This document shows, in pieces, positions 1 through 8,943 of a DNA stretch of 64,000 nt (positions within the stretch are counted from its first letter, which is position 1; each line of letters opens with the position of its first letter). Both the position numbers and the translations under genes were made by a program. Source of the stretch: Mycobacterium dioxanotrophicus (GTDB taxonomy: Bacteria > Actinomycetota > Actinomycetes > Mycobacteriales > Mycobacteriaceae); contig NZ_CP020809.1 of the NCBI RefSeq assembly GCF_002157835.1, positions 3,782,001-3,846,000 on the forward strand, given 5' to 3'. The notes under the pieces are model-generated. The model did no database searches and was not told the DNA's origin. It worked only from the letters and a program-made list of their open reading frames with translations.

Positions 1-394
1 CACAGCGGCCGTCCCACAGGAAGTCCCACAGCGCATCCGGACCGGTGATCCCGCCAGGGAACCGGCATCCCAGCCCCACCACGGCGATGGGTTCGTCGAG
101 CGATCCGCGGTCGAATCCGAACGCCTGCTCCCCAGCGGATTCCGGCTCACCGTCGACGAGAAACCCGACCAGCGAGTTGATCGTCGGATGCTGCCAGAAG
201 TCGACCGGTGACACCGGCCGGTCCAGGAGTTCGGCAAGTTCACCCGAGAGCACCACGGCGTCCTTGGATCCGACGCCGAGGTCGTTGAGCGACAGATCGA
301 GGTCGATCTCTTCGGGCTTGCAGCCGACGGTGGTGACCAGATAGTCGATCAGCCAGCGCCGCAGTCCGGCGTCGTCTCCGATGGTGGCAGTCAT
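1..394 (-). CDS. Type I polyketide synthase, N-terminal fragment (loading ACP then ketosynthase start), PpsA-like
   Basis: Only the first ~131 residues are in the window; the gene runs off the left edge. An acyl-carrier domain comes first (residues ~9-80), with the phosphopantetheine serine in GVGSKDAV. A linker then leads into a ketosynthase start (IAVVGLGCRFPGG, ~residues 102-114). An N-terminal ACP before KS is the layout of FAAL-loaded PKSs such as PpsA and Pks13, where a FadD enzyme transfers an acyl-adenylate to this ACP. The wording of both domains is closest, from memory, to PpsA of the phthiocerol locus; PKSs of the trehalose polyphleate locus may share it. Its ATG overlaps the stop of the FAAL gene (ATGA), so the two are translationally coupled. 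Confidence 0.9.
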   Translation of the reverse strand, partial: MTATIGDDAGLRRWLIDYLVTTVGCKPEEIDLDLSLNDLGVGSKDAVVLSGELAELLDRPVSPVDFWQHPTINSLVGFLVDGEPESAGEQAFGFDRGSLDEPIAVVGLGCRFPGGITGPDALWDFLWDGRC

Positions 395-2133
395 CGTGGT
401 CCGTCCAATCGCTCGAACAGGTCTTGTCGATACCGCTCGCCGCAGGTCGACCGGCGCACCTTCCCGCTGGTCGTTATCGGTATCGAGCCTGGCGCGACGA
501 ACACCAGATCGGCGGCTCGCACCCGATGCGTCGTCGAAATCGCAGACGTCAGTTCACGTTTCAACAGATGGAGCCGCTCGGCCCATTCGTCGTCGGATTC
601 GCGGCGGCGTTTGACCTCCACGATGGCCACCAACTTCTCGGACTGGCCGTCGGGCACGGATATGGCTGCCGCACGGCCGTTGCTCAGCTCTTGGATCGTG
701 GCCTCGATATCGTCCGGATAGTGGTTCGAGCCGTCCACGATGAGCAGATCCTTGATCCTGCCGATGATGAACAGCTCGCCGTCGGAGATCACGCCGAGAT
801 CGCCGGTCTTGAGCCACGGACCGTCCGGTGTGCCGGGTGAGGCATTGACCAGGCTGCCGTCGAAGACGCGTTGTGTCTCTTCGGATTTGTGCCAATATCC
901 CGCGGCGACGTTGGTCCCGTGCACCCAGATCTCGCCGACCGTTCCGGCCGGGTTCTCGGTGCCGGCAGCGGGATCGACGATCCTGAGCATCGTGGACCGG
1001 CTGGTGCCATGCCCGATCAGTTCCGTGCTTCCGCTCGCGTCGGCCGCGCACCGCCTCGCGTGCCCGTTCGACAGCTTCTCGTAATCGAACCGGACCCGCG
1101 ACGGTGCGGTGCCCAGGTCCGAGGTGGCGACATAGACCGTCGCCTCGGCGAGGCCGTAGGACGGTCGAATGGCGCTCGGCTTCAGGTGAAACGGCGTGAA
1201 CCGGTCGATGAATCGGTTGAGGGTGGCGGCGTGCACCCGCTCGCTGCCGCTGAGTATCGATCGCACGTCGCCGAGGTCCAGACCGGCCATGTCGTCGTCG
1301 GTGGTCCGACGGGCGGCCAACTCGAAGGCGAAGTTCGGTGCCGCTGACAAGGCCGCCGGACTGGTGGCCAGCAACTGCATCCACCGGGCCGGACGCTGCA
1401 GGAACGACAACGGACTCATCAACGCGGCACTGCGGCCACAGACCAGGGGTGCGCAGATGCCTTTTATCAGCCCCATGTCGTGGTAGAAGGGCAGCCACGA
1501 TACGAAAGTGGTGTCGGGCGGGATTTCCCCGCCGAAGTAGTCGGCGAGTGCCTGGTCGACATTGGTGACGACGTTCTTGTGGGTGACCACGACCCCGGCA
1601 GGCAGTCGCGTCGACCCCGAGGTGTATTGCAGATAGGCGACCGGCGGCATGCCCGGCCGCACGGTGTCCGGTTCGCGCGGCGAATCAAGGTCAAGCGTGT
1701 CGATTTCGATGATCGCCGGCGGACGCGTGGTTTCCGCGCCCTGGGCATAGCCCGCCACATCGCCGGCCGAGGCGGTCGTGGTGAGGATGACCGAAGGACT
1801 GCAATCCCGCAGAACAGACACGACCCGCTCGTCATGCACACCCGGCTGCGGGACCGACAGGGGTACCGCGACGAACCCGGCGTGCATGGCGCCGAGGAAA
1901 CCGACTATGTACTCGAGCCCTTGCGGTGCCAGCACGGCGGCACGGTCACCCGGTGCGCCGCACAACCGGAGTTCCTCGGCAACGACGCGAACGCGTCGGT
2001 ACAGCTCGGCCCAGGTGAAAGAGTCGCGGTACCCGCTGGGGTCGACTTCGAAGTCGAGGTAGGTGTAGGCGGTGGCGTCGCCGTGCTTGCTCGCCCGCTC
2101 ACGAAGAAGCGCTGTCAGGGAATGCTCAGCCAT
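391..2133 (-). CDS. Fatty-acyl-AMP ligase (FadD, FAAL type) partnered with the edge PKS
   Basis: Activates a fatty acid as acyl-adenylate and would load it on the N-terminal ACP of the adjacent PKS. Visible motifs are the AMP-binding loop YTSGSTRLPAGV (residues 170-181), [24 protein letters not shown] and the C-terminal KTGDLG...GRIKDLLIV hinge. The length (580 aa) is typical of mycobacterial FAALs such as FadD26/FadD25. The ATG at 2133 is chosen because GGAAGG lies 8 nt upstream; an ATG five codons earlier has its SD-like run too close. It is a paralogue of the FAAL at 20514-22259, with motifs at the same residue numbers. The stop overlaps the PKS start. Confidence 0.93.
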   Translation of the reverse strand: MAEHSLTALLRERASKHGDATAYTYLDFEVDPSGYRDSFTWAELYRRVRVVAEELRLCGAPGDRAAVLAPQGLEYIVGFLGAMHAGFVAVPLSVPQPGVHDERVVSVLRDCSPSVILTTTASAGDVAGYAQGAETTRPPAIIEIDTLDLDSPREPDTVRPGMPPVAYLQYTSGSTRLPAGVVVTHKNVVTNVDQALADYFGGEIPPDTTFVSWLPFYHDMGLIKGICAPLVCGRSAALMSPLSFLQRPARWMQLLATSPAALSAAPNFAFELAARRTTDDDMAGLDLGDVRSILSGSERVHAATLNRFIDRFTPFHLKPSAIRPSYGLAEATVYVATSDLGTAPSRVRFDYEKLSNGHARRCAADASGSTELIGHGTSRSTMLRIVDPAAGTENPAGTVGEIWVHGTNVAAGYWHKSEETQRVFDGSLVNASPGTPDGPWLKTGDLGVISDGELFIIGRIKDLLIVDGSNHYPDDIEATIQELSNGRAAAISVPDGQSEKLVAIVEVKRRRESDDEWAERLHLLKRELTSAISTTHRVRAADLVFVAPGSIPITTSGKVRRSTCGERYRQDLFERLDGPR

Positions 2134-2928
2134 GGGTTTTCCTTCCATTCACTCCCGCTCAGACTTCGTCGCTCATGCCGACAGCACGCGAACAGCACAC
2201 CGTCTGCGTGTTTGTTTGCTGTGCGCCGCCGTCGTCGGCGGCGCAGGCCGCATCTTGCGCTGGCCGTCGGTGCCCAGCGCAAGCCCGTCCCCCGACTGGT
2301 TCTGACAGCGGGCGTCATCATTTCGTCAACCGCACATCCCTTGTGCGGGCTGGCGAAGATGGCTCCCGTGGCGTCTTTGCGGAAATTTACGCCGGTGTTG
2401 GCAAACTGTCACCGGTTTTCCCACTCGAGAGTGGCGACCTCACCAACTTGTTTGCCGGTGCAAATTAGCTACGCGTCGCAAATCAGAGCTTTCCTCGAGA
2501 TCGCCCACCATTTCACCCCTGACACGACGTTTGCCTTCGCCTGTTGCGCCGTTTTCGCAGTATGTCGAGATTTTATCTGGACATGGTGTGGCACAAGGTG
2601 ATTCGTGACAAGGCTGCAGTTTGCATCCAACCGATCATGATTGCCGATCTTCTTGTCGCAAAGTTTTGCCTCAACGGGCAGCCGATCGCGCAGAAACTGG
2701 AAAGACGATCCTGGGCAGACGCTCTCCGCCTCGCACGCAGAGGCGAATGCCGCTTGTCGCCGCCGGCGACACGGCGGCTGAACACCTACTGACGAGTTGA
2801 GCAATCGCCTAGCTGAGCTAGCAGAATTCTGTTCTGTCATTTGCCGATTGGCATTCCTTCGTCGCTCCCCGATAATGAGCTCTCAACCCGCCGGTACTGC
2901 GCCGACGGGCCCGGGGAGGTAATAGCCG
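2134..2928. other. Divergent intergenic region between FAAL and thioesterase genes
   Basis: About 800 bases separate the FAAL start from the first plausible translation signal of the tesA-like gene. I see no convincing gene. The stretch 2380-2830 is AT-richer than the flanks. Near 2807-2831 there are two small palindromes: CTAGC-TGA-GCTAG (2807-2819) and CAGAATTCTG (2822-2831). The region most likely holds the promoters of the two divergent lipid genes. Confidence 0.5.
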
Positions 2929-2970
2929 GTGCGTTCGTCAACGACACACAGCTCGTGGATCGCGACATGA
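2929..2970 (+). CDS. Possible 13-codon leader peptide coupled to the thioesterase gene
   Basis: A GTG at 2929 follows an excellent Shine-Dalgarno sequence (GGGGAGG, 2913-2919) and opens a 13-codon frame, VRSSTTHSSWIAT. Its TGA (2968-2970) overlaps the ATG of the thioesterase (2967-2969) as ATGA. The thioesterase itself has no good SD, so the leader could bring ribosomes to it. This is inference from sequence only; the peptide has no recognisable function. Confidence 0.4.
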   Translation: MRSSTTHSSWIAT

Positions 2971-3713
2971 CAGCGGGAGCCCGAGGCGATCAAGGACCGG
3001 ATCCGGTCGAAACCCTGTACATATTTCCGCACGCCGGGGGTTCCGCACGGTCGTATGTACCGTTCGCCCGTGCGTTCACCTCGCCGGTTCGGCGCGTCGC
3101 GGTGCAGTATCCCGGCCACGCGGACCGGCACGACGTGCCCGACATCGGCAGTATCCCAACGCTTGCCGGTGACGTGTACGACCTACTCGCAGCGGGAATC
3201 ACGTCGGACGCACCGGTCGCGTTCTTCGGCCACAGCATGGGCGGACTGATCGCCTTCGAAGTGGCGCGCAAATTCGAAGCCGGCGGGAAACCCATTGCGG
3301 CGCTGTTCTTGTCCGCCTCACCCGCACCTGGGCACGGCGGTTACCAAGAGCTGCACCAGAGCAGCGATGGTGAGCTGCTGAAGATGGTGGCCGACATGAC
3401 CGGCACCGACACCGAGTTCATCGGGGACCGATTCGGCGCGACGATCCTGCGGACCCTGCGCAATTACGGTGCGATCACCGAATACAACTGCCCGCCCGGC
3501 ACAACCGTTGCGTGCCCGATCTATGCCTACGCGGCGGCCGACGACACCGCGGTCAGCTACGAGCGGGTGGCGGCCTGGTCGGCTTTCACGACCGCAGCCT
3601 TCGACATCCAGGTGGTGGCAGGCGACCACTTCTTCATCACCGAGAAGGTCGCCGAGGTGGTCGGCGACATCGAGCGCCGGCTGGCGTCTCACGGCAACGA
3701 CCGCTGGCGATAA
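2967..3713 (+). CDS. tesA: Type II thioesterase, TesA-like
   Basis: An alpha/beta-hydrolase of 248 aa that would release or proof-read acyl chains on PKSs. LYIFPHAGG opens the core, GHSMGG carries the nucleophile Ser90, and the catalytic His lies in GDHFF (His221). The whole protein reads closely like M. tuberculosis TesA (Rv2928), which acts with FadD26/PpsA-E in PDIM synthesis. Here it is likewise beside a FAAL and a PpsA-like PKS, but divergent. The ATG at 2967 gives the family length of ~250 aa; an in-frame TTG at 2841 would add 42 residues unlike the family. Translation may depend on the short upstream leader frame (2929-2970). Confidence 0.85.
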   Translation: MTAGARGDQGPDPVETLYIFPHAGGSARSYVPFARAFTSPVRRVAVQYPGHADRHDVPDIGSIPTLAGDVYDLLAAGITSDAPVAFFGHSMGGLIAFEVARKFEAGGKPIAALFLSASPAPGHGGYQELHQSSDGELLKMVADMTGTDTEFIGDRFGATILRTLRNYGAITEYNCPPGTTVACPIYAYAAADDTAVSYERVAAWSAFTTAAFDIQVVAGDHFFITEKVAEVVGDIERRLASHGNDRWR

Positions 3714-3802
3714 CCGGCCGCTCGTGGCTGCCCATGTGCGCACAGTCGCGAAATTCAGCTACCAGTCGTGCAATTCGATCGGTATCCCTGCTACACCGGG
3801 GG

Positions 3803-3808
3803 TACCTT
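3803..3808 (+). promoter_or_regulatory. -10 box of a leaderless promoter for the SDR gene
   Basis: TACCTT fits the mycobacterial TANNNT -10 pattern and ends 7 nt before the ATG at 3816. Transcription would therefore start at or next to the start codon. No SD is present, which agrees with a leaderless mRNA. Confidence 0.45.
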
Positions 3809-3815
3809 TCGGCAC

Positions 3816-4700
3816 ATGGTGTCATTGAGTTCGCAAGTCGTGGTCATCACCGGTGGCGCCCGTGGCATCGGCGCCGCGGTGGCCCGCCTGCTGCACAAGC
3901 GCGGCGCCAGACTGGTGCTCGTCGACGTCGATGCACAACCCTTGGCAGCCCTCGCCGCCGAACTCGCCGACGATGCGAAGGTCATGACGATGACCGCCGA
4001 CGTGCGTGACCTGTCCGCGATGCAAGACGTCGCAGACAAGGCCGTCGATCGTTTCGGCGGCATCGATGTCGTCGTGGCCAACGCAGGCGTGGCCAGTTAC
4101 GGCTCCCTGCTCCAGGTCGACCCCGAGGCGTTCAAACGAGTGATGGACGTCAACGTGCTCGGAGTCTTCAACACCGTGCGCGCCGCCCTGCCGTCGGTGA
4201 TCGACCGCCAGGGTTATGTGCTGATCGTGTCGTCGATGGCCGCGTTCGCCGCCGCTCCCGGGATGGCCCCATACAGCACGTCCAAGGCGGGCGCCGAACA
4301 TCTCGCCAACGCCTTGCGGCTGGAGGTCGCCTACCGCGGCGTGAAGGTGGGCTCGGCCCACATGTCGTGGATCGACACAGACCTGATCCGCGACACCAAG
4401 GCCGATCTGCCCGTGTTCGGCGAGATGCTGGCCATGGCCCCGTGGTGGCCGGTGAACTGGACCACGTCGGCGGACAAGTGCGCCAGGGCTTTCGTCAAGG
4501 GCATAGAAGGCCGCAAGACCCGCGTGTACTGCCCCGGCTGGGTGGGGCTGTTCCGCTGGCTCAAGCCGGTGCTGACCAGTTACGTCGGCGAGACCGCGAT
4601 GCGGCAATCCGCTCCAGCGCTGCTGCCGAGGATGGACGCCGAGGTGGCCGCACTGGGCCGCTCGGTCAGCGCGCGCACCGAGGCGTCCGACGCTAGGTGA
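3816..4700 (+). CDS. Short-chain dehydrogenase/reductase
   Basis: A 294-aa NAD(P)-dependent oxidoreductase of the SDR superfamily. The cofactor motif TGGARGIG is at residues 12-19, NAG follows after strand 4, and the catalytic YxxxK is Tyr153/Lys157. A C-terminal extension (WVGLFRWLKPVL) could be amphipathic and may attach to the membrane. The substrate is unknown; mycobacteria carry many such enzymes, including acyl reductases. The ATG at 3816 is chosen for its leaderless -10 box; an upstream GTG at 3768 has no supporting signal. The stop overlaps the convergent sigma-factor gene by 8 bp. Confidence 0.85.
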   Translation: MVSLSSQVVVITGGARGIGAAVARLLHKRGARLVLVDVDAQPLAALAAELADDAKVMTMTADVRDLSAMQDVADKAVDRFGGIDVVVANAGVASYGSLLQVDPEAFKRVMDVNVLGVFNTVRAALPSVIDRQGYVLIVSSMAAFAAAPGMAPYSTSKAGAEHLANALRLEVAYRGVKVGSAHMSWIDTDLIRDTKADLPVFGEMLAMAPWWPVNWTTSADKCARAFVKGIEGRKTRVYCPGWVGLFRWLKPVLTSYVGETAMRQSAPALLPRMDAEVAALGRSVSARTEASDAR

Positions 4701-5919
4701 GCCCGTCGAGTGTGCGTCGCAGATACGACGCCACCTCGGCCTGCGGGGTCAGCTCGATCGCACGACGATAGGCCCGCACGGCGTCGTCGGTGCGGCCGGC
4801 GCGCGACAAGAGGTGCGCCCGCGTCACCCAGGCGGGCTGGAACCGGGTCACGGCGGGATCGTCGATCGCGTCGAGGCTGCGCAAACCTGCTCGCGGACCG
4901 TCGATCTCGCCGTCGAGGGCAGCCAGCGCCACCACGGCCCCCAGCGTCGGCGCAATCCGGACCAGGGCGCGGTGCAGTCTGCGCAACGCCGCGCGGTCCA
5001 CCGGTCGCGCGCAGTGCGCGGACTGGATGGCCGCCTCGTACTGGAACCGCCCGGGTGAGGAGAACCCGTGTGCGCGCGTCAGCATCCGCTCGCCGCATTC
5101 GATCACCGCCCTGTCCCATCGTGCGGCGTCCTGCGCGTCGAGCGGGACGAATCGGCCGTCGGCATCATGCCGGGCATCACGGCGTGCCTCGCACAGCGAC
5201 AACAGTGCCGCCAGCCCGAGCACCTCCGGTTCGTCGGGCAGCAGTTCGGCCAGGATCAGAGCCAGGTGCAGCGCTTCGGTGGACAGCGAGTCCAGCACGG
5301 CGCCCTGCGGCGTGGACTGCCAGTCGATGGCATACGCGCCGTAGACGGCCTCCAGCACGCCGGGAAGCCGGTCGGCCAGGTCGGCACGTTCCGGCAGGAC
5401 GAACGGAATGCGAGCATCCCGGACGCGCTTCTTCGCGCGCACCAACCGTTGCGCCATCGTGGCAGGGGCAACGGCGAACGCGCCGGCAATGGCCGCCGCG
5501 TCCACGCCGAGCACGGTCTGAAGCATCAGCGGGGTACGGGCGTCGGGCGCGATGGCGGGGTGCGCACACACCAGCATGAGTTCGAGTCGCCGATCCGGTA
5601 TCTCGGCCGGTTCATCGGAGGCCTCGACGGGATCGTGGTCGTCGGGCAGCGGCCTGGTGAGCCGGTAGGCCGACGACTTCCACAGGTCCCGCAATCTGTT
5701 GCGCGCCACGGTCAGGATCCAGGCCTCGGCATTGCCGGGTACACCGTCCTGCGGCCAGCGCTGCAACGCGCGCTCGAAGGCATCCGACAGGGCATCCTCG
5801 GCCGACGCGATGTCACCGGTGGGCGCGGCCAGCAGCGCAAGCAGCCGACCATAGGAGTCGCGGGTGATCGCCGCCACCCGCGACTGCGCCGCCGACGACT
5901 CGGTCAGGGCGTGTACCAC
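4693..5919 (-). CDS. ECF sigma factor, ECF42-type with C-terminal extension
   Basis: A 408-aa sigma factor. The region-2 helices are near the N-terminus (residues ~15-85, AEDALSDAFERAL and AEAWILTVARNRLRDLW). A region-4 helix-turn-helix lies at ~120-165 (DAAAIAGAFAVAPATMAQRLVRAK). A long alpha-helical, TPR-like extension of ~230 residues follows. This architecture plus a neighbouring DGPF/YCII protein defines the ECF42 group, which has no classical anti-sigma factor; the extension is thought to control activity. The GTG at 5919 overlaps the end of the DGPF gene, implying coupled translation. The signal it responds to is not evident. Confidence 0.88.
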   Translation of the reverse strand: MVHALTESSAAQSRVAAITRDSYGRLLALLAAPTGDIASAEDALSDAFERALQRWPQDGVPGNAEAWILTVARNRLRDLWKSSAYRLTRPLPDDHDPVEASDEPAEIPDRRLELMLVCAHPAIAPDARTPLMLQTVLGVDAAAIAGAFAVAPATMAQRLVRAKKRVRDARIPFVLPERADLADRLPGVLEAVYGAYAIDWQSTPQGAVLDSLSTEALHLALILAELLPDEPEVLGLAALLSLCEARRDARHDADGRFVPLDAQDAARWDRAVIECGERMLTRAHGFSSPGRFQYEAAIQSAHCARPVDRAALRRLHRALVRIAPTLGAVVALAALDGEIDGPRAGLRSLDAIDDPAVTRFQPAWVTRAHLLSRAGRTDDAVRAYRRAIELTPQAEVASYLRRTLDGLT

Positions 5920-6281
5920 CCGGTTCCGCGGGCATAGGTGACCGCGACGGGGCGGACCTCGACCGAACCCCACTGCGCGGCAGGGCACCGCCCGGCCCAC
6001 TGCAGCGCTGCGTCCAGATCCGGCACATCGATGACGAACACCCCGCCGAGCCGTTCGCGAGTCTCGGCGAACGGGCCGTCCTGAATCTCGGGTTTACCGT
6101 TGCGGGCGGTGTAAGTGGTTGTCGCCGACGCGGATTGGAGGACCTGGGTGCCGATCAGCACGCCGGCCGCGTCGAGATCGTCGGCATAGCGGGCGAACGC
6201 CGCCCGCGCTGGTGCCATGTCCTCCTCGGAGAGGCCGGCCTCCGGCCCTTCCTGATAGTGCATGAGCAGGCAGTACTGCAT
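5904..6281 (-). CDS. YCII-related DGPF-domain protein
   Basis: A 125-aa ferredoxin-like-fold protein of the YCII/DGPF family (MQYCLLMHY start, GKPEIQDGPF motif). Such genes are the standard partners of ECF42 sigma factors. Their biochemical role is not settled; they may bind or sense a small ligand. A strong SD (GGGAGGA) precedes the ATG at 6281. The gene is transcribed ahead of, and overlaps, the sigma-factor gene. Confidence 0.88.
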   Translation of the reverse strand: MQYCLLMHYQEGPEAGLSEEDMAPARAAFARYADDLDAAGVLIGTQVLQSASATTTYTARNGKPEIQDGPFAETRERLGGVFVIDVPDLDAALQWAGRCPAAQWGSVEVRPVAVTYARGTGWYTP

Positions 6282-6313
6282 GGTGTCCTCCCGGTGTCGT
6301 GGTTTTCAGCCTG

Positions 6314-7264
6314 TCACCGTGATGACGATTCCGGTTCGACTCGATCGACAGATCCGGGAACCGGATCCCGAGATCGTCTGCCGAACGCCCCCGCGGTCAT
6401 GATGAGCAGCGCTAGCCAGATCAGCGCGAACCCGACCCACCGGCCCAGCGGCATCGGTTCGTGTCCGATGAACACGCCCCACGCCATCTGCAGGCCCGGG
6501 TTGAGGTAGAACAACAGCCCCAGGGTGACCAGCGGGAGTCGTTGCGCCGCGGCGGCGAACAACAGCAGCGGGATCGCCGTGACCGGGCCTGCCAGCAACA
6601 GCAGAGCCGCATGCCGGGTGCCGTTGTGCAGGAAATGGCCCTGCCCGAGCACAGCGAGGGCGATCAGGTATCCCGCGGCCAGCGGCAGCGCCAGCAGCGT
6701 CTCGACCGCGACACTGACCCGCGGATCGGCCGCCACCACCTTCTTGACCAGTCCGTAGAGGCCGAACGTCACGGCAAGCACGACCGCGATGTAGGGCGGC
6801 GCACCGACCTGTGCGGTCAGCACCGCGACCGCGGCCACCGCGATGGCCAAGGCCACCGCCTGCCAGCGGTTGATGCGTTCCCGGAACACCGCGACCCCGA
6901 GTGCCACGCTCACCAGCGGGTTGATGAAGTATCCGAGCGCGGCGTCGACGACGTGGCCGTTGGTGACCGCGTAGATGTAGGTACCCCAGTTGATGGAGAT
7001 GAGCGCCGCCGCGGCCAGCAGTTGCAGCCAGGTGCGGGCGCGCAGCCGCCGCAGATCGCCGAGCCGACGCGCCACCGCCAGCACCAGGAGCAGGAACACC
7101 GCGCTCCAGACGATCCGGTGGGCGAGCACCTCGAGAGCTCCGGCGGGCAGCAGGAGCAGAAAGAACCCCGGGCACAGACCCCACCAGATGTACGCAGCTG
7201 CGCCGTAGAGCACTCCGGTCCGGAGCTGAATCTGCTCCTCACGTCCGCGCTGCGCGTCGCTCAC
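6314..7264 (-). CDS. rarD: EamA/RarD-family membrane transporter
   Basis: A 316-aa polytopic membrane protein with about ten predicted helices (for example GVLYGAAAYIWWGLCPGFF, LLISINWGTYIYAV) and the two-repeat EamA layout of RarD proteins. The substrate is unknown; relatives export metabolites. The GTG at 7264 lies two bases after the rluD stop, so it is the third gene of an lspA-rluD-rarD operon. Confidence 0.85.
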   Translation of the reverse strand: MSDAQRGREEQIQLRTGVLYGAAAYIWWGLCPGFFLLLLPAGALEVLAHRIVWSAVFLLLVLAVARRLGDLRRLRARTWLQLLAAAALISINWGTYIYAVTNGHVVDAALGYFINPLVSVALGVAVFRERINRWQAVALAIAVAAVAVLTAQVGAPPYIAVVLAVTFGLYGLVKKVVAADPRVSVAVETLLALPLAAGYLIALAVLGQGHFLHNGTRHAALLLLAGPVTAIPLLLFAAAAQRLPLVTLGLLFYLNPGLQMAWGVFIGHEPMPLGRWVGFALIWLALLIMTAGAFGRRSRDPVPGSVDRVEPESSSR

Positions 7265-7266
7265 GA

Positions 7267-8190
7267 TCAGTGCCGGCGGAGCACGTCGAGGGCGTGCTGC
7301 AGGTCTGCCGGATACGGACTGGTGATCTCGATGCGGCGGCCGTCGGCCGGATGCGCAAAGGCCAGTGACCGGGCATGCAGCCACTGGCGCTCGAGCTTGA
7401 GCCGTTTCGCCAGCGTCGGATCGGCGCCGTAGGTGAGGTCACCGCAACACGGATGGTGCAGCGCGGCGAAATGGACCCGGATCTGATGGGTGCGGCCGGT
7501 TTCCAGTGCGATATCGACCAGGCTGGCGGCCTGAAAGGCCTCGATGGTGTCGTAGTGGGTGACGCTGTGGCGTCCGTCCTCGACCACCGCGAATTTCCAG
7601 TCATGGCCCCGGTGCCTGCCGATCGGCGCGTCGATGGTGCCGCTCGACGGATCGGGATGCCCCTGCACCAGAGCGTGGTAACGCTTGTCGACGGTGCGAT
7701 ATTTGAACGCCCGCTTCAGCGCGGTGTACGCCCGTTCCGAACGCGCCACCACCATGACCCCCGACGTGCCGACATCCAGGCGTTGCACGATGCCCTGCCG
7801 CTCGTGGATTCCCGACGTACTGATCCTGAAGCCCGCGGCCGCCAACCCGCCCAGCACCGTCGGACCGTGCCAGCCGACCGTGGCATGCGCGGCGACACCC
7901 GGCGGCTTGTCCACCGCGACGATGTCGTCGTCGGAGTAGAGGATGGCCATGCCCTCGATGTCGACGGGCGTGTTCTCCACCGGTGCGGGAGCCTCCGGCA
8001 GCCGCACCTCCAGCCAGGCCCCGGCGACCAGCTTGTCGGACTTGGCGGCAGGCGCTCCGTCGAGGTCGACGCCACCGTCCTCGGTCAGCGCCGCCACGGC
8101 GGTCCGAGACAGCCCCAGCAGCCGCGCCAAGCCGGCGTCGACCCTCATACCGGCCAGCCCCTCGGGGACCGGCATCGACCGGGTGGCCAC
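7267..8190 (-). CDS. rluD: RluD-family 23S rRNA pseudouridine synthase
   Basis: A 307-aa enzyme that isomerises uridines in RNA. An N-terminal S4-like segment (residues ~15-60) precedes the catalytic domain. RLDVGTSG contains the catalytic Asp139, and GRTHQIRVH is the conserved RluA/RluD signature. It is the orthologue of M. tuberculosis Rv1540. The GTG start overlaps the lspA stop by one base (TAGTG). The exact target uridines cannot be read from sequence. Confidence 0.9.
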   Translation of the reverse strand: MATRSMPVPEGLAGMRVDAGLARLLGLSRTAVAALTEDGGVDLDGAPAAKSDKLVAGAWLEVRLPEAPAPVENTPVDIEGMAILYSDDDIVAVDKPPGVAAHATVGWHGPTVLGGLAAAGFRISTSGIHERQGIVQRLDVGTSGVMVVARSERAYTALKRAFKYRTVDKRYHALVQGHPDPSSGTIDAPIGRHRGHDWKFAVVEDGRHSVTHYDTIEAFQAASLVDIALETGRTHQIRVHFAALHHPCCGDLTYGADPTLAKRLKLERQWLHARSLAFAHPADGRRIEITSPYPADLQHALDVLRRH

Positions 8191-8900
8191 TATGACGGAT
8201 CAGCCTGGCGGCCGACCGGGCTCGACTCGTCGGCCGGCTCCTGGGCGTCCTCGCCGGTTTTCTCGGTCTTCGCGGTATCGGTCTCGGTGCTGTCGGTCTT
8301 CGCGGGCTCCGCCTTCGATTTCGCCTCGCTCTGTTGCGCGTCCGGCTGGCGCCGGCCGACGGTATCGAAGTCGAACCCGAACAACGACAACGCGACCAGC
8401 AGGATCGCCCCGCCCACCACCGAAGGGTCGGCCACGTTGAACACCGGCCACCAACCGACGGAGAAGAAGTCGACCACGTGCCCGCGCAGCGGACCAGGGG
8501 AACGGAAGAAGCGGTCCACCAGATTGCCCATGGCGCCGCCGAGGATCATGCCGAGCCCGATCGCCCACCACGGCGAGACCAGGCGGCGGCCCATCCAGAC
8601 GATGCCGATGACCACGCCGGTGGCGATCAGCGTCAGCACCCACGTGTAGCTCGTCGCCATGGAGAACGCCGCACCGGAGTTGCGGACCAGCGTCCAGGTC
8701 ACCGTGTCGCCGATGATCGAAACAGGCTGTCCGGGCGTCAACAGCCGCACCGCGAGCACCTTGGTCACGACGTCGAGGAACAGCACCACCCCGGCAACCA
8801 TCAGCAGCAGGGGCAGCCGGCGTCGGGGCGGGGCAGGGGATTCTGCATCCCCGGAAGCCTCGGTCACCGGCTCCGCCGGGGTGGGGGTTTCCTCAGTCAC
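8190..8900 (-). CDS. lspA: Lipoprotein signal peptidase (signal peptidase II)
   Basis: An inner-membrane aspartyl protease of 236 aa that removes signal peptides from diacylated prolipoproteins. Four transmembrane helices span residues ~29-50, 85-104, 111-127 and 160-176. The catalytic aspartates are Asp129 (GNLVDR) and Asp158 (FNVADPS). An unusual charged tail of ~58 residues, rich in Lys, Glu, Asp, Thr and Ala, follows the last helix. The GTG at 8900 is preceded directly by GGGGGA. It is the first gene of the lspA-rluD-rarD operon and divergent from ansA, 43 bp away. Confidence 0.92.
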   Translation of the reverse strand: MTEETPTPAEPVTEASGDAESPAPPRRRLPLLLMVAGVVLFLDVVTKVLAVRLLTPGQPVSIIGDTVTWTLVRNSGAAFSMATSYTWVLTLIATGVVIGIVWMGRRLVSPWWAIGLGMILGGAMGNLVDRFFRSPGPLRGHVVDFFSVGWWPVFNVADPSVVGGAILLVALSLFGFDFDTVGRRQPDAQQSEAKSKAEPAKTDSTETDTAKTEKTGEDAQEPADESSPVGRQADPS

Positions 8901-8943
8901 TCCCCCATCATCCCAAAGTGTCGATGCGGGACAATCTAGAGCC

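Noticed and set aside
2469..2840. Open frame of ~120 codons on the minus strand between the FAAL and tesA
   Set aside because: The composition is not coding-like and no start signal is seen; the region is better explained as divergent promoters.
2841..2966. TTG at 2841 as the thioesterase start
   Set aside because: It would add 42 residues unlike TesA and has no SD; the ATG at 2967 gives the family length.
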